A DNA stretch of 64,000 nt from Dastarcus helophoroides (Eukaryota > Arthropoda > Insecta > Coleoptera > Bothrideridae): assembly GCA_028583605.1 (NCBI GenBank), contig CM053326.1, forward strand, positions 49,288,159 through 49,352,158, written 5' to 3'. A program made the translations under genes and the position numbers. The notes below the pieces were generated by a model that was not told the DNA's origin, searched no databases, and saw only the letters and a list, made by a program, of their open reading frames with translations. Below are positions 1 to 12,313 of the stretch, piece after piece. Position 1 is the first letter of the stretch, and each line of letters begins with the position of its first letter.

Positions 1-1240
1 CGAAATCTTGACTTTTTTCTCAAATTTTGACTTTTTTTCTCAAAATATTTCGAAATGTCGACTTTTTTCTCGAAATTTTGACCTTAATACCGAAATTTCG
101 ACATTTTTCTCGAAATTTCGACTTTAAACTCAAAATTTCGGCTTTTTTTCTCAAAATTTCGACTTTTTTTTTCAAAATTTCGACTTTTTTCCCCAAAATT
201 TCGACTTTTCGGGAAATTTCGACTTTTTCTGGAAATTTCAACTTTTTCGAAATGAAGAAAGTACATTGATTAAAAATAATGTTGTTTTTAGAAATTTGGA
301 CTTTTTTTCTCAAATTTTGATTTTAGGCTCAAAATTTCGACTTTTTTTCCGAAGTTTTAACTTTTTTCTCAAATTTCGAATTTTTTTTTTCAAAATTTAA
401 ATTTTTTTCGAAATGTTGACTTTTTTCTCAAATTTCGATTTTTTTCTCGAAATTTCGACCTATTTCTCGAAATTTCGATTTGTTTTTTAAATTTCGACTT
501 TTTTCCCGAAATTTGGACATTTTTCTCGAAATTTGGACATTTTTCTCGAAATTTCCACTTTTTTTCGAGAAATTTTGACTTTTTTCTCAAAATCTCGACT
601 CTTTTCTCGAAATCTTGACTTTTCTCTCAAATTTCGACTTTTTTCTCGAAATATTTCGAAATTTCGACTTTTTTCTCGAAATTTTGACCTTAATATCGAA
701 ATTTCGACATTTTTCTGGAAATTTTGACTTTAAAGTCAAAATTTCGATTTTTTTTCGAAATTTCGTCTTATTTTTTCTCGAAAGCTCGACTTTTTTCTCG
801 ATATTTCGATTTTTTTCGAAATCTCGACTTTTTGCTCAAATTTCGGCTATTTTCACGAAATATTTCAAAATTTCGACTTTTTTCTCGAAATTTCTACCTT
901 AATCTGAAAAGTTCGACTTTTTTCTCGAACCTTCGTTTTTTTTTCTCTCAATTTACGACTTTTTTCTCAAATACCGACTTTTTTCTCGAAATTTTGACCT
1001 TAGTATCGAAATTACGACATTTTTCTCGAAATTTCGACTTTAAACTCAAAGTTTTGGTTATTTTCTACAAATTTCGACTTTTTTCTCAAATTCCGACTTT
1101 ATTCTCGAAATTTTGATCTTAATCACGGAATTTCGATTGAAAACTTGAAATTTCGACTTTTTTATCGAAATTTTAACTTTTTTCTCGAAATTTCAACTTT
1201 AATCTCGAAATTTTTAAAAAAAGACCCAAATTTGCTGATT
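1..1240. repeat. Degenerate tandem array of a roughly 20-bp TTTTTTCTCGAAATTTCGAC unit
   Basis: The plus strand is a T-rich run of imperfect units made of a CGAAATTTCGA core and a CTTTTTTCT spacer, continuing from the left edge to about 1240. Longer frames through it (Phe/Ser/Arg-rich) are repeat translations, not genes. Similar but more decayed sequence recurs across the window. Confidence 0.85.
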
Positions 1241-1657
1241 AAAAAATAGCAATTATTGAACGCACCCTACTACCAACTGTCAAGGTTATTGGGTAAGAAG
1301 AGTAGTGGCAACTGTCATCTGCCTAATTTAATCATAGATTGTGCTTATTATAGAGCGACTTATTCTCGAAATTTCGAGAAAAAATTCGATATCAAAGTCG
1401 AAAATCCAAGATTAAAGTCGAAATTTCGACATTAATCTCGAAATTTTAGGAAAAAAGTAAAAATTTCAAGAAAAAAGCCGAACTTTTAAAAAAATACAAC
1501 ATTTTTCTAAAAGTTCTACTTCGAACTCGAAACTAAACCTTTTTTTAAAAATGATGACCTTTTTACTCTTTAGCTTTAATTTTAAAATTAAAATGTTGCA
1601 AAGACGTTTTTTTTTCAGTAGTGGGAAGTTTACAATTATTACTAGAATGGCGTATCT
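1241..1657. repeat. Unique gap and reversed-orientation CGAAATTTCGA array
   Basis: About 100 bases at 1241-1345 look unlike the array. From about 1350 the array resumes, but with the A-rich strand on plus: the motif at 1363-1384 is a dyad (TTCTCGAAATTTCGAGAA) marking the switch. It fades out near 1550. Confidence 0.6.
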
Positions 1658-1950
1658 ATTTGAAGATGATAGCTTGGCGTTAGAGCAACCTTTGTTGTGT
1701 TTTTTAATCTTTCTTGGTTTCAGGGGACAAGTTTTATATTGCAATTACTAGAAAGAATCGAAATTTTAAGAAATTTATTTCCTAAAATCAAAAATAACGT
1801 CTTTTTTTATGGAACGGAGTGGTCCTTGATTATTTTCAAAAATTGAAATATAGAACTTCTAAGAAAGATTTAAAAACACAACAAAGGTTGCTTTAACGCT
1901 TTTCGACAGCCAAGCTGTCATCTTCGGAAAGAAACCGAGAGACAAATAAC
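1658..1950. mobile_element. Two H1-family fragments in opposite orientation
   Basis: Bases 1658-1741 match the 5'-to-3' middle part of H1 (gaagatgatagc through ggggacaag). Bases 1812-1938 match the reverse complement, starting with the 3' tail (ggaacggagtggtcc, diverged). Roughly 70 unrelated bases lie between. Both are older and more mutated than most copies. Confidence 0.7.
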
Positions 1951-2040
1951 GTCAGTACTTCAATTTTAAAATATCACCAGTAAAAATAACAAAAATGTGA
2001 TGGCATAAGGATATCCCTTACAAAATATGACTGTGGTTTG

Positions 2041-2580
2041 TGGAGGTCTTTGTTATCATCCTTACTAATATAAATGCGAAAGTGCGTTTGTTTGGTCTGT
2101 CTGTCTGTCTGTCCGCTTCAGTGTTGCCAGATTTCGCGCAATTTTTCGATGTTCTACTCTCGCGTATATGACACGACTTATTTTCTATGTAAAAAAATGC
2201 AAAACTTGGCAATAACAACACGACGACGGCGTTATCTAACGTTGAGGGTCCAAAATTAACGTAATTTTACAACTTTACAAGGAATTTGATTCAACATATA
2301 ACTATTTTCTTTAAATTTCCATCAACTATTATCATATTAATGAAACAGTTTTGGAATTAATGTGCAATTTAAAATCCTTTGTTTACATATTATTTTCTTT
2401 GGTTATCCTTTCATAGCTACGCAACCTAAAAGTAAAACAAAAGTACGTTCTACTGTTGCGTATATGACAAGACTTATTTTCTATGTAAATAAATGGAAAA
2501 TTTGGCAGTGACAACACAATGATTGGATCATCTAACGACGAGGGCCCAAAATTAATGTAACTGTACAAGAAGGATTCGTT
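2041..2580. repeat. Duplicated SINE-like unit with a (GTCT)n head
   Basis: A CTTACTAATATAAATGCGAA leader and a GTCTGTCTGTCTGTC run (about 2060-2115) are followed by a segment at 2151-2283 that recurs, about 80% identical by eye, at 2445-2575. A reversed-type relative with GACAGACAGACAG lies near 61160. Such ends are common on insect short interspersed repeats; I cannot name the family. Confidence 0.55.
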
Positions 2581-5289
2581 TAGATGAAGTCTGACAGTTT
2601 GACAACATCATAATGCGATAGGGCGCAATTTCCTCTCTTCTCGGCTTCTCTGCGGTGGTAGTTGTCATATCTCCCGTATTTTACAAACGGGTTCTTCCAT
2701 ATTTTGGTAAATCCGCATTTGGAAATAAATCTCCCGTATTTTAAAGAGTGCAATGGTAGCACAAATTTCATAAGTAAGAAAGCATATTTGATCGCTAGTA
2801 CCATCTATTGTAGAGACAAAATAAAAACATTAACACAAACAAATTGATCCGTCAATTCAAGAAATTTTAAATCTTTCTTTGATTGACAGTTTTTTTTTAA
2901 TTTTCTTTTGAACAGTCGATAGTTTTTTAAAATTTCTATTTTTTTTCTCGAAAGTTCGACATATTTTCGACAGTTTCAATTTTTTAACCGAATGTATCGA
3001 CTCTTTTTCTCAAAATTTCAGCATTACCTCAAAATTTCGATGGTTTTTACTAAGTGTCGATTTTAATTATTTTCGTCAAAATTTTAGAACCTTAAGAAAA
3101 AGGTCGGAAATTTCGATGTAAAAGTCGAACTTGGAGAAAGTAGTCGAAATATTATGAAAAAAGTTGACCAGTCGAAATTACAAAATGGGAGACGAAATTG
3201 TCGTGGGTAAAATGCCACGCGCAAAGTAGTATTATGAGAAGAAAAAGACAAAAAGTGGAATTATGAGAAGAAAAATGCAAAAAGTAGAATTATGTGAAGA
3301 AAAAGTAGTTATTTTGAGAAAAAATTGGGAATTTCGCGAAAAAATTTGGTATTTTGGAAACTTGCAAACTTCCGGAAAAAAAAGTGAAAGTTGCGAAAAG
3401 CAATTAATTGTTTTAGCGTGAAAAACATATTTGTTTAAATTTCAAAATACAACGCACAACACCAATTTTTATTGATTGAATCCAGCTTAACTTTATGCTT
3501 AAGATTTTACAGCAATATTTTTTCGAAAGCTCTCGTTTTTCTTCCTGTTTTTAGTGTTATAGTGAAGATTATTTGTCTAAAGCTCTTTCACATTATTTAA
3601 ATTTTAACTCGATACAATTATTCATATATTTTTAAATTCGCTTTGATGTTAAAGAATGATAAACGTTGATAAACCTCGGCATATGTCCTCTAGTTTTAAC
3701 GGATATATGTGTTTATTTTCCCGCAACTTTTTTTCGAAATAATTGACTGAAAAGTGAGCAGTTTAAATTAAACTCGGGCCAATAAGTTGTCCACTTTTTT
3801 ATTTTTACTTTTCATTTGTTTCACTAAAACAGTGACTTGATATAACATTTATTTCGTGTTTGTTTTGAAATAGTGTAGTCAAGTATTAATATTTGTCGAG
3901 CTATAACTCAATTATTTATTAGTTTGGCAAATTCTCAAGCATTTTATCTAACAGCTGCTTTCACACATCTCGTTAAAAATGCACCACTCATAAATTATTT
4001 TGCTATGGTAACCTAATTTTCGGTGTTTTTGTTAGACGAACTTTCGAACAATATGACAATGAAATTAATTATGGTGTAAGTAACTTCCTGTTGCGCAACG
4101 AAGGCCCACCCTATACACAACTATTCACTAGGAGGAACCCACTAAAGGCTTGCCTAATTTAAACAAATGTTCGTAGACTGTTCCATTAACTCTAATTATT
4201 TTTATTTGTTTCAGGTAAGAGTATGCAAATTACGCATGTCATAGAACTTCGACGCGGTTTAAGGTAATAAATAGTTTTAGTTCGGGTATACAGACACGTA
4301 AATACTAATTGTAAACGATGAATTTATTTCAAAAGGAAGCGACTCCGGTTATATAATTTTGCAGTCTCTCTTAATTAATAGCTTTTCTTTATTAGTTTTA
4401 AAGTAGTCCATCTAATCGAGCTAAATTGGCTGTCGGTGGTACCCCACTTTAGAAATATGGATATTCGTTAAAAACAAGGGGAACTTTTTTTATGTCTTCT
4501 ACCCACAGATTTAAGTTGCACATTTCTTGTATTTAGAACCCACACTAGCACTTGACAGTTGTTCAGGTTTTTTTCGAAGTTCAATTTATTTATAATCCAA
4601 TTGACCTTGTTTTCTAATAAATGCTTTCATATATAAACTTAAATATCCAGATTTCACAAAAGATGGATGTTACTTTTAAAAGTATTCCGAAGGCTGTTCG
4701 AGATTGCCCAAGAATTCCTTTAACACTTTTTAATAGCATAATCAATCCTTAAATACTATGGACGAGTGGCATTTTAAATTAGAGTTATCCTTCCGCGGTT
4801 ATAAAATGATTATCTTTAGGTTAATTTGGATATAATTTTGTATTAATTTTTTTAGAAATTTTAAATCTCTTCTGTAATTATAAAACTATACTGTTTACCT
4901 GTTTACTCTTTTTGTTGTTAGAAATTTGAATGTTTTTGCAAAATTAGCCAAAAATAACTATTATAATTTTTTTATGGTTATTACCTTCGAAAAGAGTAGG
5001 GATAAAATCGTAATAATTTAGTTGTTATATTAGCATTATTTTTCTACTAATTTTCCGGGTTTTACTAAATAAATCACTTGATTAAAATGTGGGCCCAGGT
5101 ATTTAAATTTAAATTACATTAGCATGTAATATTTAATAAATTTGATGGGACTAAAATGGGATACGTTTAAAATTATAGCGTACAGGATTTGTGTTCTAAA
5201 TTAATTTAAATTTCACAATGAGTTTCTGGTGATGTTATTCAGAAGTGTTTTCACATAATTGAATTATTACCGACTTGTTGCTCAAAGCT
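2581..5289. other. AT-rich spacer, no gene seen
   Basis: Bases 2870-3420 carry decayed CGAAATTTCGA-like units; the rest is unique AT-rich DNA. No long frame, splice-bounded exon or recognisable element was found. Confidence 0.6.
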
Positions 5290-5357
5290 CAAAATCCGCG
5301 AGCCAAAAATACTTATTCAGTTGTTACGCTTCGAATGCTTTCAGTTTTTTGATCGCC

Positions 5358-5505
5358 CAGTATCTATACGTGAGACAGCGTTTAAGCAGTGCTATTTTAT
5401 CCCTTTCGGGACCACTGGGACATATATGTTCTATGAGATTATGATGATACGTGAGACAGCGTTTTATCCCTTTCAGGACCACTGAGACATATATATCCCA
5501 TGAGA
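5358..5505. repeat. Tandem duplication of an 84-base unit
   Basis: A segment starting TACGTGAGACAGCGTTT occurs near 5366 and again near 5449, each followed by TTTATCCCTTTC and GGACCACTG. The second unit is slightly shorter. No coding sense. Confidence 0.6.
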
Positions 5506-5648
5506 TATACTCGAAAAACGTCGCTAAAAATTCTCGTATTTCTTTCAAAATTTAAGCTTTTTATAGAGTACCAAATAAAAATATGCAAACTATGAATTTT
5601 CAGGCAACTGGTTAAAATATTTTTTATTCTATGCAATAGATGGCGCTT

Positions 5649-5805
5649 ATTCTATCGCGATGCGATACATCGATTTCTCAACCATCGTTTATGAACTGAA
5701 CGATGTATCGATATTTTTTATACTTTACCATCGATGTTGAAACATCGATGTTTACAAACGATACATCGATGTTTTCAAAACATCGAACTATCGTTTGCAT
5801 CCCTA
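5649..5805. repeat. ATCGAT-rich palindromic repeat end
   Basis: There are many overlapping ACATCGAT/ATCGATGT motifs in both orientations, ending in TTTGCATCCCTAG directly before the LINE break at 5806. A second ATCGAT-rich block with a mirror CTAGGGATCGCAATGAT start is at 62905-63050. These look like the ends of a mobile-element family, which I cannot name. Confidence 0.45.
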
Positions 5806-8520
5806 GACAGAAGTCCTCTCTGTGTCAAGTTGGACCGCACAGGAATTTGCTATCTCCGACTGTCTCAAGAATCTTGCCCTTGGGGGATCAATCCTATTAG
5901 TTCCTGCGAGCATCTTCCATGGCAGTACTTGTAGAAAAGAGACAAGTCACCAACCATACGTCTGTACTCTAGTATTTCGAGAGAATCGGTCAGACTCTCG
6001 TCATCAATTAGGCGAATCGATCTTCTTTGAATTGAATCTAAGGCAGCTAAAGTGTGTTTTGAGGATAAACTCCAAACATGAGAACAGTATTGGCTAGTGT
6101 TGGCCTCACTTGAGCTTTGCATAGTGTTAATAACTGATGAGATGTGAAGTACTTTTTAGCTTTAAAAAGAAAGCCTAGTTTCTGAGAGGCGGATTTGGCA
6201 ATGGCGCGCACATGATCGTCCCAAGAGAAGTTAGTGCTCGCATTCACTCCTAGGATAGATAGATTAGATCCCATCGGAAGGATTTTACCGTCGACTAGTA
6301 TGTCTGTTGCATTATCCCTTGATGTTTTCTTAGAGAAAACCGCGGCCTGAGTTTTTGAACCGTTGAAGTCGACCAAATTGTTCTTATCCCATTTCCGAAT
6401 AATCTCGAGATCCCGATTAATCGTCTGTATCTGCTGTTCCCCTAGTCGATCTGAGCAGCGATAGATAATGGTTTGTCGGAGAAAAAAGATAACACAAGGT
6501 TATTATCATCTGCATAGCTGTATAGAGGATTGGAAGTTGAAGCTAAGAAATTGTTTATGTGTAACAGAAATAGAGTAGGAGACAGAACAGACCCCTGAGG
6601 CACCCCTACGTTAATCGCAAATGTCTCGTATGAGATCTCGAGATTCCGATTAATTATCTGTGTCTGCTGTTCCCTTAGTCGGTCTGAAGCAGCGATAAAT
6701 AATGGGTTGTCAGAGAAAAAAGATGACACAAGGTTACTATCATCTGCGTAGTTGTATATAGGATTGGAAGTTGAAGCTAAGAAATCCTTTATGTGTAACA
6801 GAAATAGAGTAGGAGACAGAACAGACCCCTGAGGCACCCCTGCGTTAATCGCAAATGTCTCGGATGAGATGCCATCGACGACGACTTAAAGAGATCTGTC
6901 AGCGAGAAAATTGGATATCAAATGACAGAGTCTAGGAGGAAGACCATAAGATGTTAATTTGGCGGGAAGAGATCGGTACCAGAATCTGTCGAAAGTCTTT
7001 GAGATACCCAATGTCATAATACTAGCTTCACTATGTTTTTCCTTAGTCGAGTTACAGATATGAGTAACATATGCCAGTAGATCGCTAGTGGAACGTTGTT
7101 GTTTAAAACCGTATGGTCTTTTGGAGATGATTCTATTTTCCTTCGGATATTTGATAATCTCGATGTTGATAACCTTTTCCATCACTTTAGATATAACGGG
7201 TAACAAAGATATAGGGCGATAGTTGTTAGCCAGATTCATTTTTTCCTTTTTAGGGACAGGATGCACCCTAGCAGATTTCCAGATGTTAGGGAATACACCT
7301 TTGTTGTAAGAGATTGTAAACAATTTGCTTAGGACAGAGTCAACTCTGGGGCGCACTTCTTAAGAACAATAACGGGAATACCATCAAGGCCAGAAGCTTT
7401 CGAGGTGTTGCCAGCTCAAAAGAGAATCTTCGTGCTTATGCGTTGTCTGAAAACAACTTCAGGCACCGAAGTGCCAACCTTAGGAAGAATAGGAGGTTCT
7501 GCGTTTCGAGAATCAAGATTGGAATTTTCAGCAAACATTAAGGCTAACGTGTCAGCCTTTTCCTTGGAGGCAGTAGCAATATTGCTATTTTCATCGAGTA
7601 CAGGTGGAAAATTTGAAGATGTAAAATTCTTTCCAGTCGACTTTGCAAATTCCCAAAAGAACCTGGAATAGTTCGGACAATTGATAAGCCTCTGGCGATC
7701 GAAATCACCTTTTGCCTCGTCAATAACCTGTTTACAAGAATTTCGTGCATTTACAAATATGGTCCGAGTCTCGACTGAGGGATTATTTCACTAACGACGA
7801 TATGCGCGATTTTTGCAGGAGACAGTCCGAGCACATTTTTTACTGAACCAAGATTTACTGGAGGCAGACTTCCTTTGGGAGGGGGGAATTGAGCATTCCA
7901 TACCAATCAGAATAGTTTCCGTGATGGATTCGGCGACTGAGGAAGAGTTGTCTGAGTTAAAGCAGACTTCCTGCCATGGGAAAGATACAAAGAAGTCTCT
8001 TAATTCTTCCCACTTTGCTGAGTTAAAGTGCCAAACCCTACGGGATTGCGTCTGGGAAGGAGGTGGTATATGAAGTGAGCGGGAGGCTGCTATAAGCTTG
8101 TGATCCGAATTTCCAAGCGGTGATGTCACAGAGATTTTATATGAATTTGGTGAATTTGTAGGGAAAAGGTCGAGTAGATTAGGTTGATGGGTATCTACAT
8201 CAGGAATTCTTGTGGGTTCCTCAATTAATTGCGATAGTCCACAAGTGATGGCGAAAGCCTTTGCCACCCTTCTCGCGTCGTCAGTTCGGAAAGAAAATCT
8301 TAAACCAGGGGATGTTGTGTTCGTTGAAGTCACCGAGAAAGACAACCTCAGCTTTTGGATAATTCGTCTGTAGGTGATCAAATGTTACGGAGAGGTAAGA
8401 GAAGAGCTGCCGGTATGAGGGATCGTTTGGAGAGAAATAAAGTGAACAAATGAATATTACTTCGTTTTTGGAGCAGATTTTCAGCCAAATCACATCATGC
8501 TCAGCAAATTTCAGTGCTTC
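5806..8520 (-). pseudogene. Non-LTR retrotransposon (LINE) ORF2 remnant: endonuclease and reverse transcriptase, broken
   Basis: Read from 8520 down. The endonuclease part has VVFLGDFNEHN (about 8345) and GNSDHKLI (about 8110), the AP-endonuclease family's catalytic GDFN and SDH motifs, separated by a frameshift near 8290. A Ser/Arg linker follows. The RT has NYRPISLLPVISKVMEK (about 7220), GVPQGSVLSPTLF (about 6830) and YADD. Motif A reads LGISKTFD where active copies have LDISKAFD, so one catalytic Asp is lost. The C-terminal domain runs to LTDSLEILE and LIPQG, with frameshifts near 6640, 6440 and 6050, and stops before the expected tail. The type is CR1/Jockey-like; the exact clade is not certain. 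The element is inactive. Confidence 0.9.
6403..6870 (-). repeat. In-frame 234-bp tandem duplication of the LINE reverse-transcriptase palm
   Basis: Bases 6403-6636 and 6637-6870 are near-identical 234-base (78-codon) units. Each encodes GVPQGSVLSPTLFLLHI and a YADD box, so the RT ORF carries motifs B and C twice. The equivalent plus-strand copies at 14416-16700 have one unit each. Confidence 0.85.
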
Positions 8521-9180
8521 TTCTCGTTAAGTTGATGGGTATGTGTTCACAAGAAATTTCGAGAAAATGAAGAAAATTTCGAGTTTAAATAAAAATTTCG
8601 AGAAAAAAATTCGAAACTGAGATTAGTGACGAAATTTTGAGAACAAATTCAATATTTCGAGAAAGCAGTTAGGTCAACACAACATTAAAACTCTACATTT
8701 TGAATCTTACCTCGAAATTTCAGGGAAAAATAATTAAGATTGTAACTTAAATTGCAATTTTTTGATAAAAAAACGCAATCATTTCGAAATTTTTTAACAA
8801 AAATCTTTCTTAATTTCGACTTTTATACCCGAAATGAGAATCAAAATTAGGTTTTTTTACAGTCGAAATCAAAATCGAAAGTTTGGAATTTTTTTTTTAT
8901 ATCACCTTTTAGAATTTCTTACTTTTTTTGACTTTTCAACTTGAGTTCTGGATGCGAAATGCTAAGGAAAAAAGTCAAAAATTAAAGACAATCTTGAGAT
9001 ATAAAAAAATTTCAAAGTTTTTAAGTTGGCATTTTGATAGAAACTGAAATATTCAACGTTATACTTGAACCTTCAAAATTCTAAAGAAAGAAACACAAAA
9101 TTAAAAATTTCGAAAGAAAATATATCAAAATAACCTCAAAACGTCAACCTTCTACTTTAATCAATCAATACAAAAAATAT
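8521..9180. repeat. Decayed CGAAATTTCGA-type sequence
   Basis: There are scattered tcgagaaaa and cgaaatttc motifs in both orientations, more diverged than the block at 1-1240. No coding signal. Confidence 0.5.
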
Positions 9181-11013
9181 GGGTAGTCTGGGGACCACTG
9201 ACAGAAGTGTTTTTTTTTTAATTTTCAAATTAATTGCAGTACCAAAAATTAAATTTCATAATTTTTAAATCTAAATTATCGTCATACTCGCTCTTGTTAT
9301 ACAAACTGCTATAGTACTCACTGTTGTAATGCACAGTGATTCTACAATTAAACAATTAACATAATAATTAACATTGATGCTCTTTGTTTACCTTATTTAG
9401 ATGGAGGTTGATTAGAGGTTAAATTAGTTTGCTTATAAAATGCTTCAGTCGTGCATGTTTCTTTTCCCTATAAATAATTTTTCCACTTTTTATCACAACT
9501 TTATAATCTTTGATAGTTATTCGTTTTTCGCTAAAAAGAAAAAAAAAAAGAAATTAAATGTTCGAAAAATGTAACTTTATCAAAAGCCCAAAAACCAGTT
9601 GTTGTTAATAGCCTTCTCTAAAGATAAAAAATTATACAAATTGATCCCAGAAATTGACCAAAGGTGAACATCGGTGCATATGCTTCGTTTATGGAACAGG
9701 AATTGTCTGTTTCATCTGGGATAGGTTTCGTTAAAATTAATTTATATTTTCTTTGGAAACTTAATTGATATGTTCAAAAAGTAATAACCTAAAAAGTTTC
9801 ATAATGTCAGTTCCAGATTGCACTTTTTTTTCTCTTTTATATGTGGAGTGTTGACTAACATAAATAATTAATGCTAAATAAAATTATATAATTGCAACCA
9901 CATATTAGTAAGTCATAATTCGTATTCGTATGTAATAAAATTTCCCCATTGTGTTAAATTCAATGGCGAAAATAACTGTTTTTTTAAATGCCGTCAAAAA
10001 TTGTTAATTTACTATTAAATCTAATCATGGTCGTATAAATTAGTAGAGGTCATGGAGCCTAATTTATTAGGATATGATTAGCATAAACAAAATTGTTATT
10101 GGCTCTAATGTAAGATCAAAAACAATTTGGAATAATTATACATAATGCATTAAATGTCAGCATTATGTCAATATATCTTCGCATTTTATATTGCGAAGAT
10201 TTTAACTGAAACATCAGCTTTCTACCTTTGAATAGCAGTCCCAATTCGCGAATTAAGGTGTGGTATTCCCATCTCTTTTTAACACAGTATAAAAGATGAT
10301 TCGATCCTTGTACCAAATCAACAATAAATTACCGCCTACGTAAAATATGTAGATTTTTTATTCGCACTATTGATTATATTTCTTTGTGCATCACGGAATT
10401 CTACCTATCTCACTTTTTCTCTTTAACTGTTTCACCAAAAAGTGTTACGTTGTTTGAAATTTAACACCTCCAGGAGAAGATATTTCAGTGACACATTTTT
10501 CTACTCGCAAAAATTCTCTCTCGCGAACACTATTTAAATTATTAAGATGTATTATACTCTTTCATAACTCGTTTTATCAGCATTAAATAATTGAAAAGTA
10601 AAAAACGGTTGCCTATAGAAAATTTTATCTGAAATTAATTTCTGTCAATTTAATTTGTTGTATGTAAAATATATTTATTATGTATCGAATAACATTGAAT
10701 CTGTAATTTATGGTTTAACCTATTATTAAACGGATTTTAGGATGTTTACAACACATTGTTCATTTATTAGAGAAGGTTCTTGCGGACTATAAATCATAGT
10801 TTAATGTATGCATTTGTTAAACGCCCCTGTCAAAATATTTAATTTAACACCATTTTTTACTTTAGTCGAAGATTGGGAGAGCTAACGAAATTAAGTTATC
10901 GGCTGTAAGAGATGAGAATTTTTTCCTTGAACCATGTTACAGCAACCTAATACTTCGATGGTAATATCCACGCAGTATCAGCTTTCCCCAGTTATAATTA
11001 ATAAGCAAAATAT
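9181..11013. other. AT-rich spacer, no gene seen
   Basis: Unique AT-rich sequence. The one open frame over 60 codons (10116-10316, minus) shows no domain and no splice context. Confidence 0.6.
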
Positions 11014-12313
11014 TGTAACAAAATGTTAATTATAGAATTTAGTACGTAAGAAAATTTTCTAGAAATATCTGACAAGGGAAAGCGGCCTCGATAAAGAAGC
11101 AAACGGCAGATAAGCGTTACAGAAATTTCGGCAAACGATTAGCCTTATCTGCAGTGGCGGCTGGTGTATTTTTGACAGGGGGTGCGTAGATGCAAAAATA
11201 TTAATAGATAAGAGTTTAGGTGACTCCAGTACCATAGCAAGGCATTAAATTTAAGAGAAACAAAAGTGATTCAAACGGTGTGATATTTAATAGTATTTTT
11301 AAGAATTAAATTTAATTAACATCTTATAACCTCCAAAATATTTTTGGGTTATCATCTCTAAATTATTTTCATCGAGTACAAAAAAAAACATTATCGACAT
11401 TTCTGAGCCCCTTTAAAGTACTCTGTACGGTTGCATGTGGTTACGCCCCTGGGTTACTTAGTTAAAAATTTTTGCTTTCATAGGAATAAAATTATATCAC
11501 TTTTTCTTGAAAACTGCATTTCAAAATAAAAGATATTTTATTACAGAAACACAAATATTTTTTTTTATCTTTTAAAGAAATAAAGTGTTCATTACTTTCT
11601 CATCAAAATTGTTTAAGTCCAAATTTACAAATTAATAATTATACCCTAGAATGGGCACTGTTATCTCTTTTGAATAGCGGTACTATTGGCAGTTAGGCTT
11701 GTAAGCGGCACAATTACCAAACGCAATCAGATCAGCCGGCACCTACGCATTTAGCATCATAAACCGTAAATACACACTCCAAACTCTGACTCTTACTCAC
11801 CATTTGGCAATATCGCATAAACGCGGAGCGGCGTACCCCGGGCTAGCTTTAACGTGGTGTTCTGCAGTTTATTTCTCCGTATCCCGTGGAGGCCGTTGAT
11901 AGCCATCACACGACAACCACGTTAGGTGCATAATTCTGCGCGCCCAACTTATTTAAATTTCTTTATAATATTTAATATAATGCGTACTTTATTCCAAGTA
12001 ACTCATAAGTATTATTAGTTAATTAGTATATCAGAAGAATAGAAAAGATCGTCCATTTCACGAGGAGCGCGCGCTTTTTACGACCAGCCGCCACTGCTTA
12101 TCTGCCAAATTCTTCTAGAACGTGGACTAGGACCTATATAAGACGGTCATTTTTCCCTCAGTCGGTCAGTGTAGTTAGATAGTGAGTTAGTAATTAGAAG
12201 TCAATGAATAAGTGGGTTAATTATTCAGTTGTAGTGTTCCGAATTTAGTTTGGAAATAAAGTGTTTTACAATTCACGTGTTAATAATCATTTCGAACCGA
12301 TAAGCCCGCAACA
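11014..12313 (+). mobile_element. Solo LTR (gypsy-like) interrupted by a hAT element
   Basis: The LTR starts TGTAACAAAATG and ends GCCCGCAACA. Without the 945-bp insertion and its 8-bp duplication it is 347 bases, the same as the copy at 48615-48961. It has a TATATAAG box at 12135-12142, an initiator-like TCAGT region about 25 bases on, and AATAAA at 12255-12260, i.e. a U3-R-U5 layout. The flanking tetramers are ATAT and ACAT, a decayed 4-bp target duplication. No internal retroviral-type ORF remains. Confidence 0.85.
11152..12096. mobile_element. Non-autonomous hAT-superfamily DNA transposon, 945 bp
   Basis: The terminal inverted repeats begin CAGTGGCGGCTGGT at both ends. A perfect 8-bp target duplication CTTATCTG flanks it (11144-11151 and 12097-12104). 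The uninterrupted site CCTTATCTGCC is present in the related LTR at 58355-58717. CAG ends plus an 8-bp duplication are hAT signatures. There is no transposase frame inside, so it depends on a helper. Confidence 0.9.

Noticed and set aside
20..1116. Overlapping Phe/Ser/Arg-rich and Lys-rich frames
   Set aside because: They are repeat translations of the degenerate 20-bp array, open in several frames at once.
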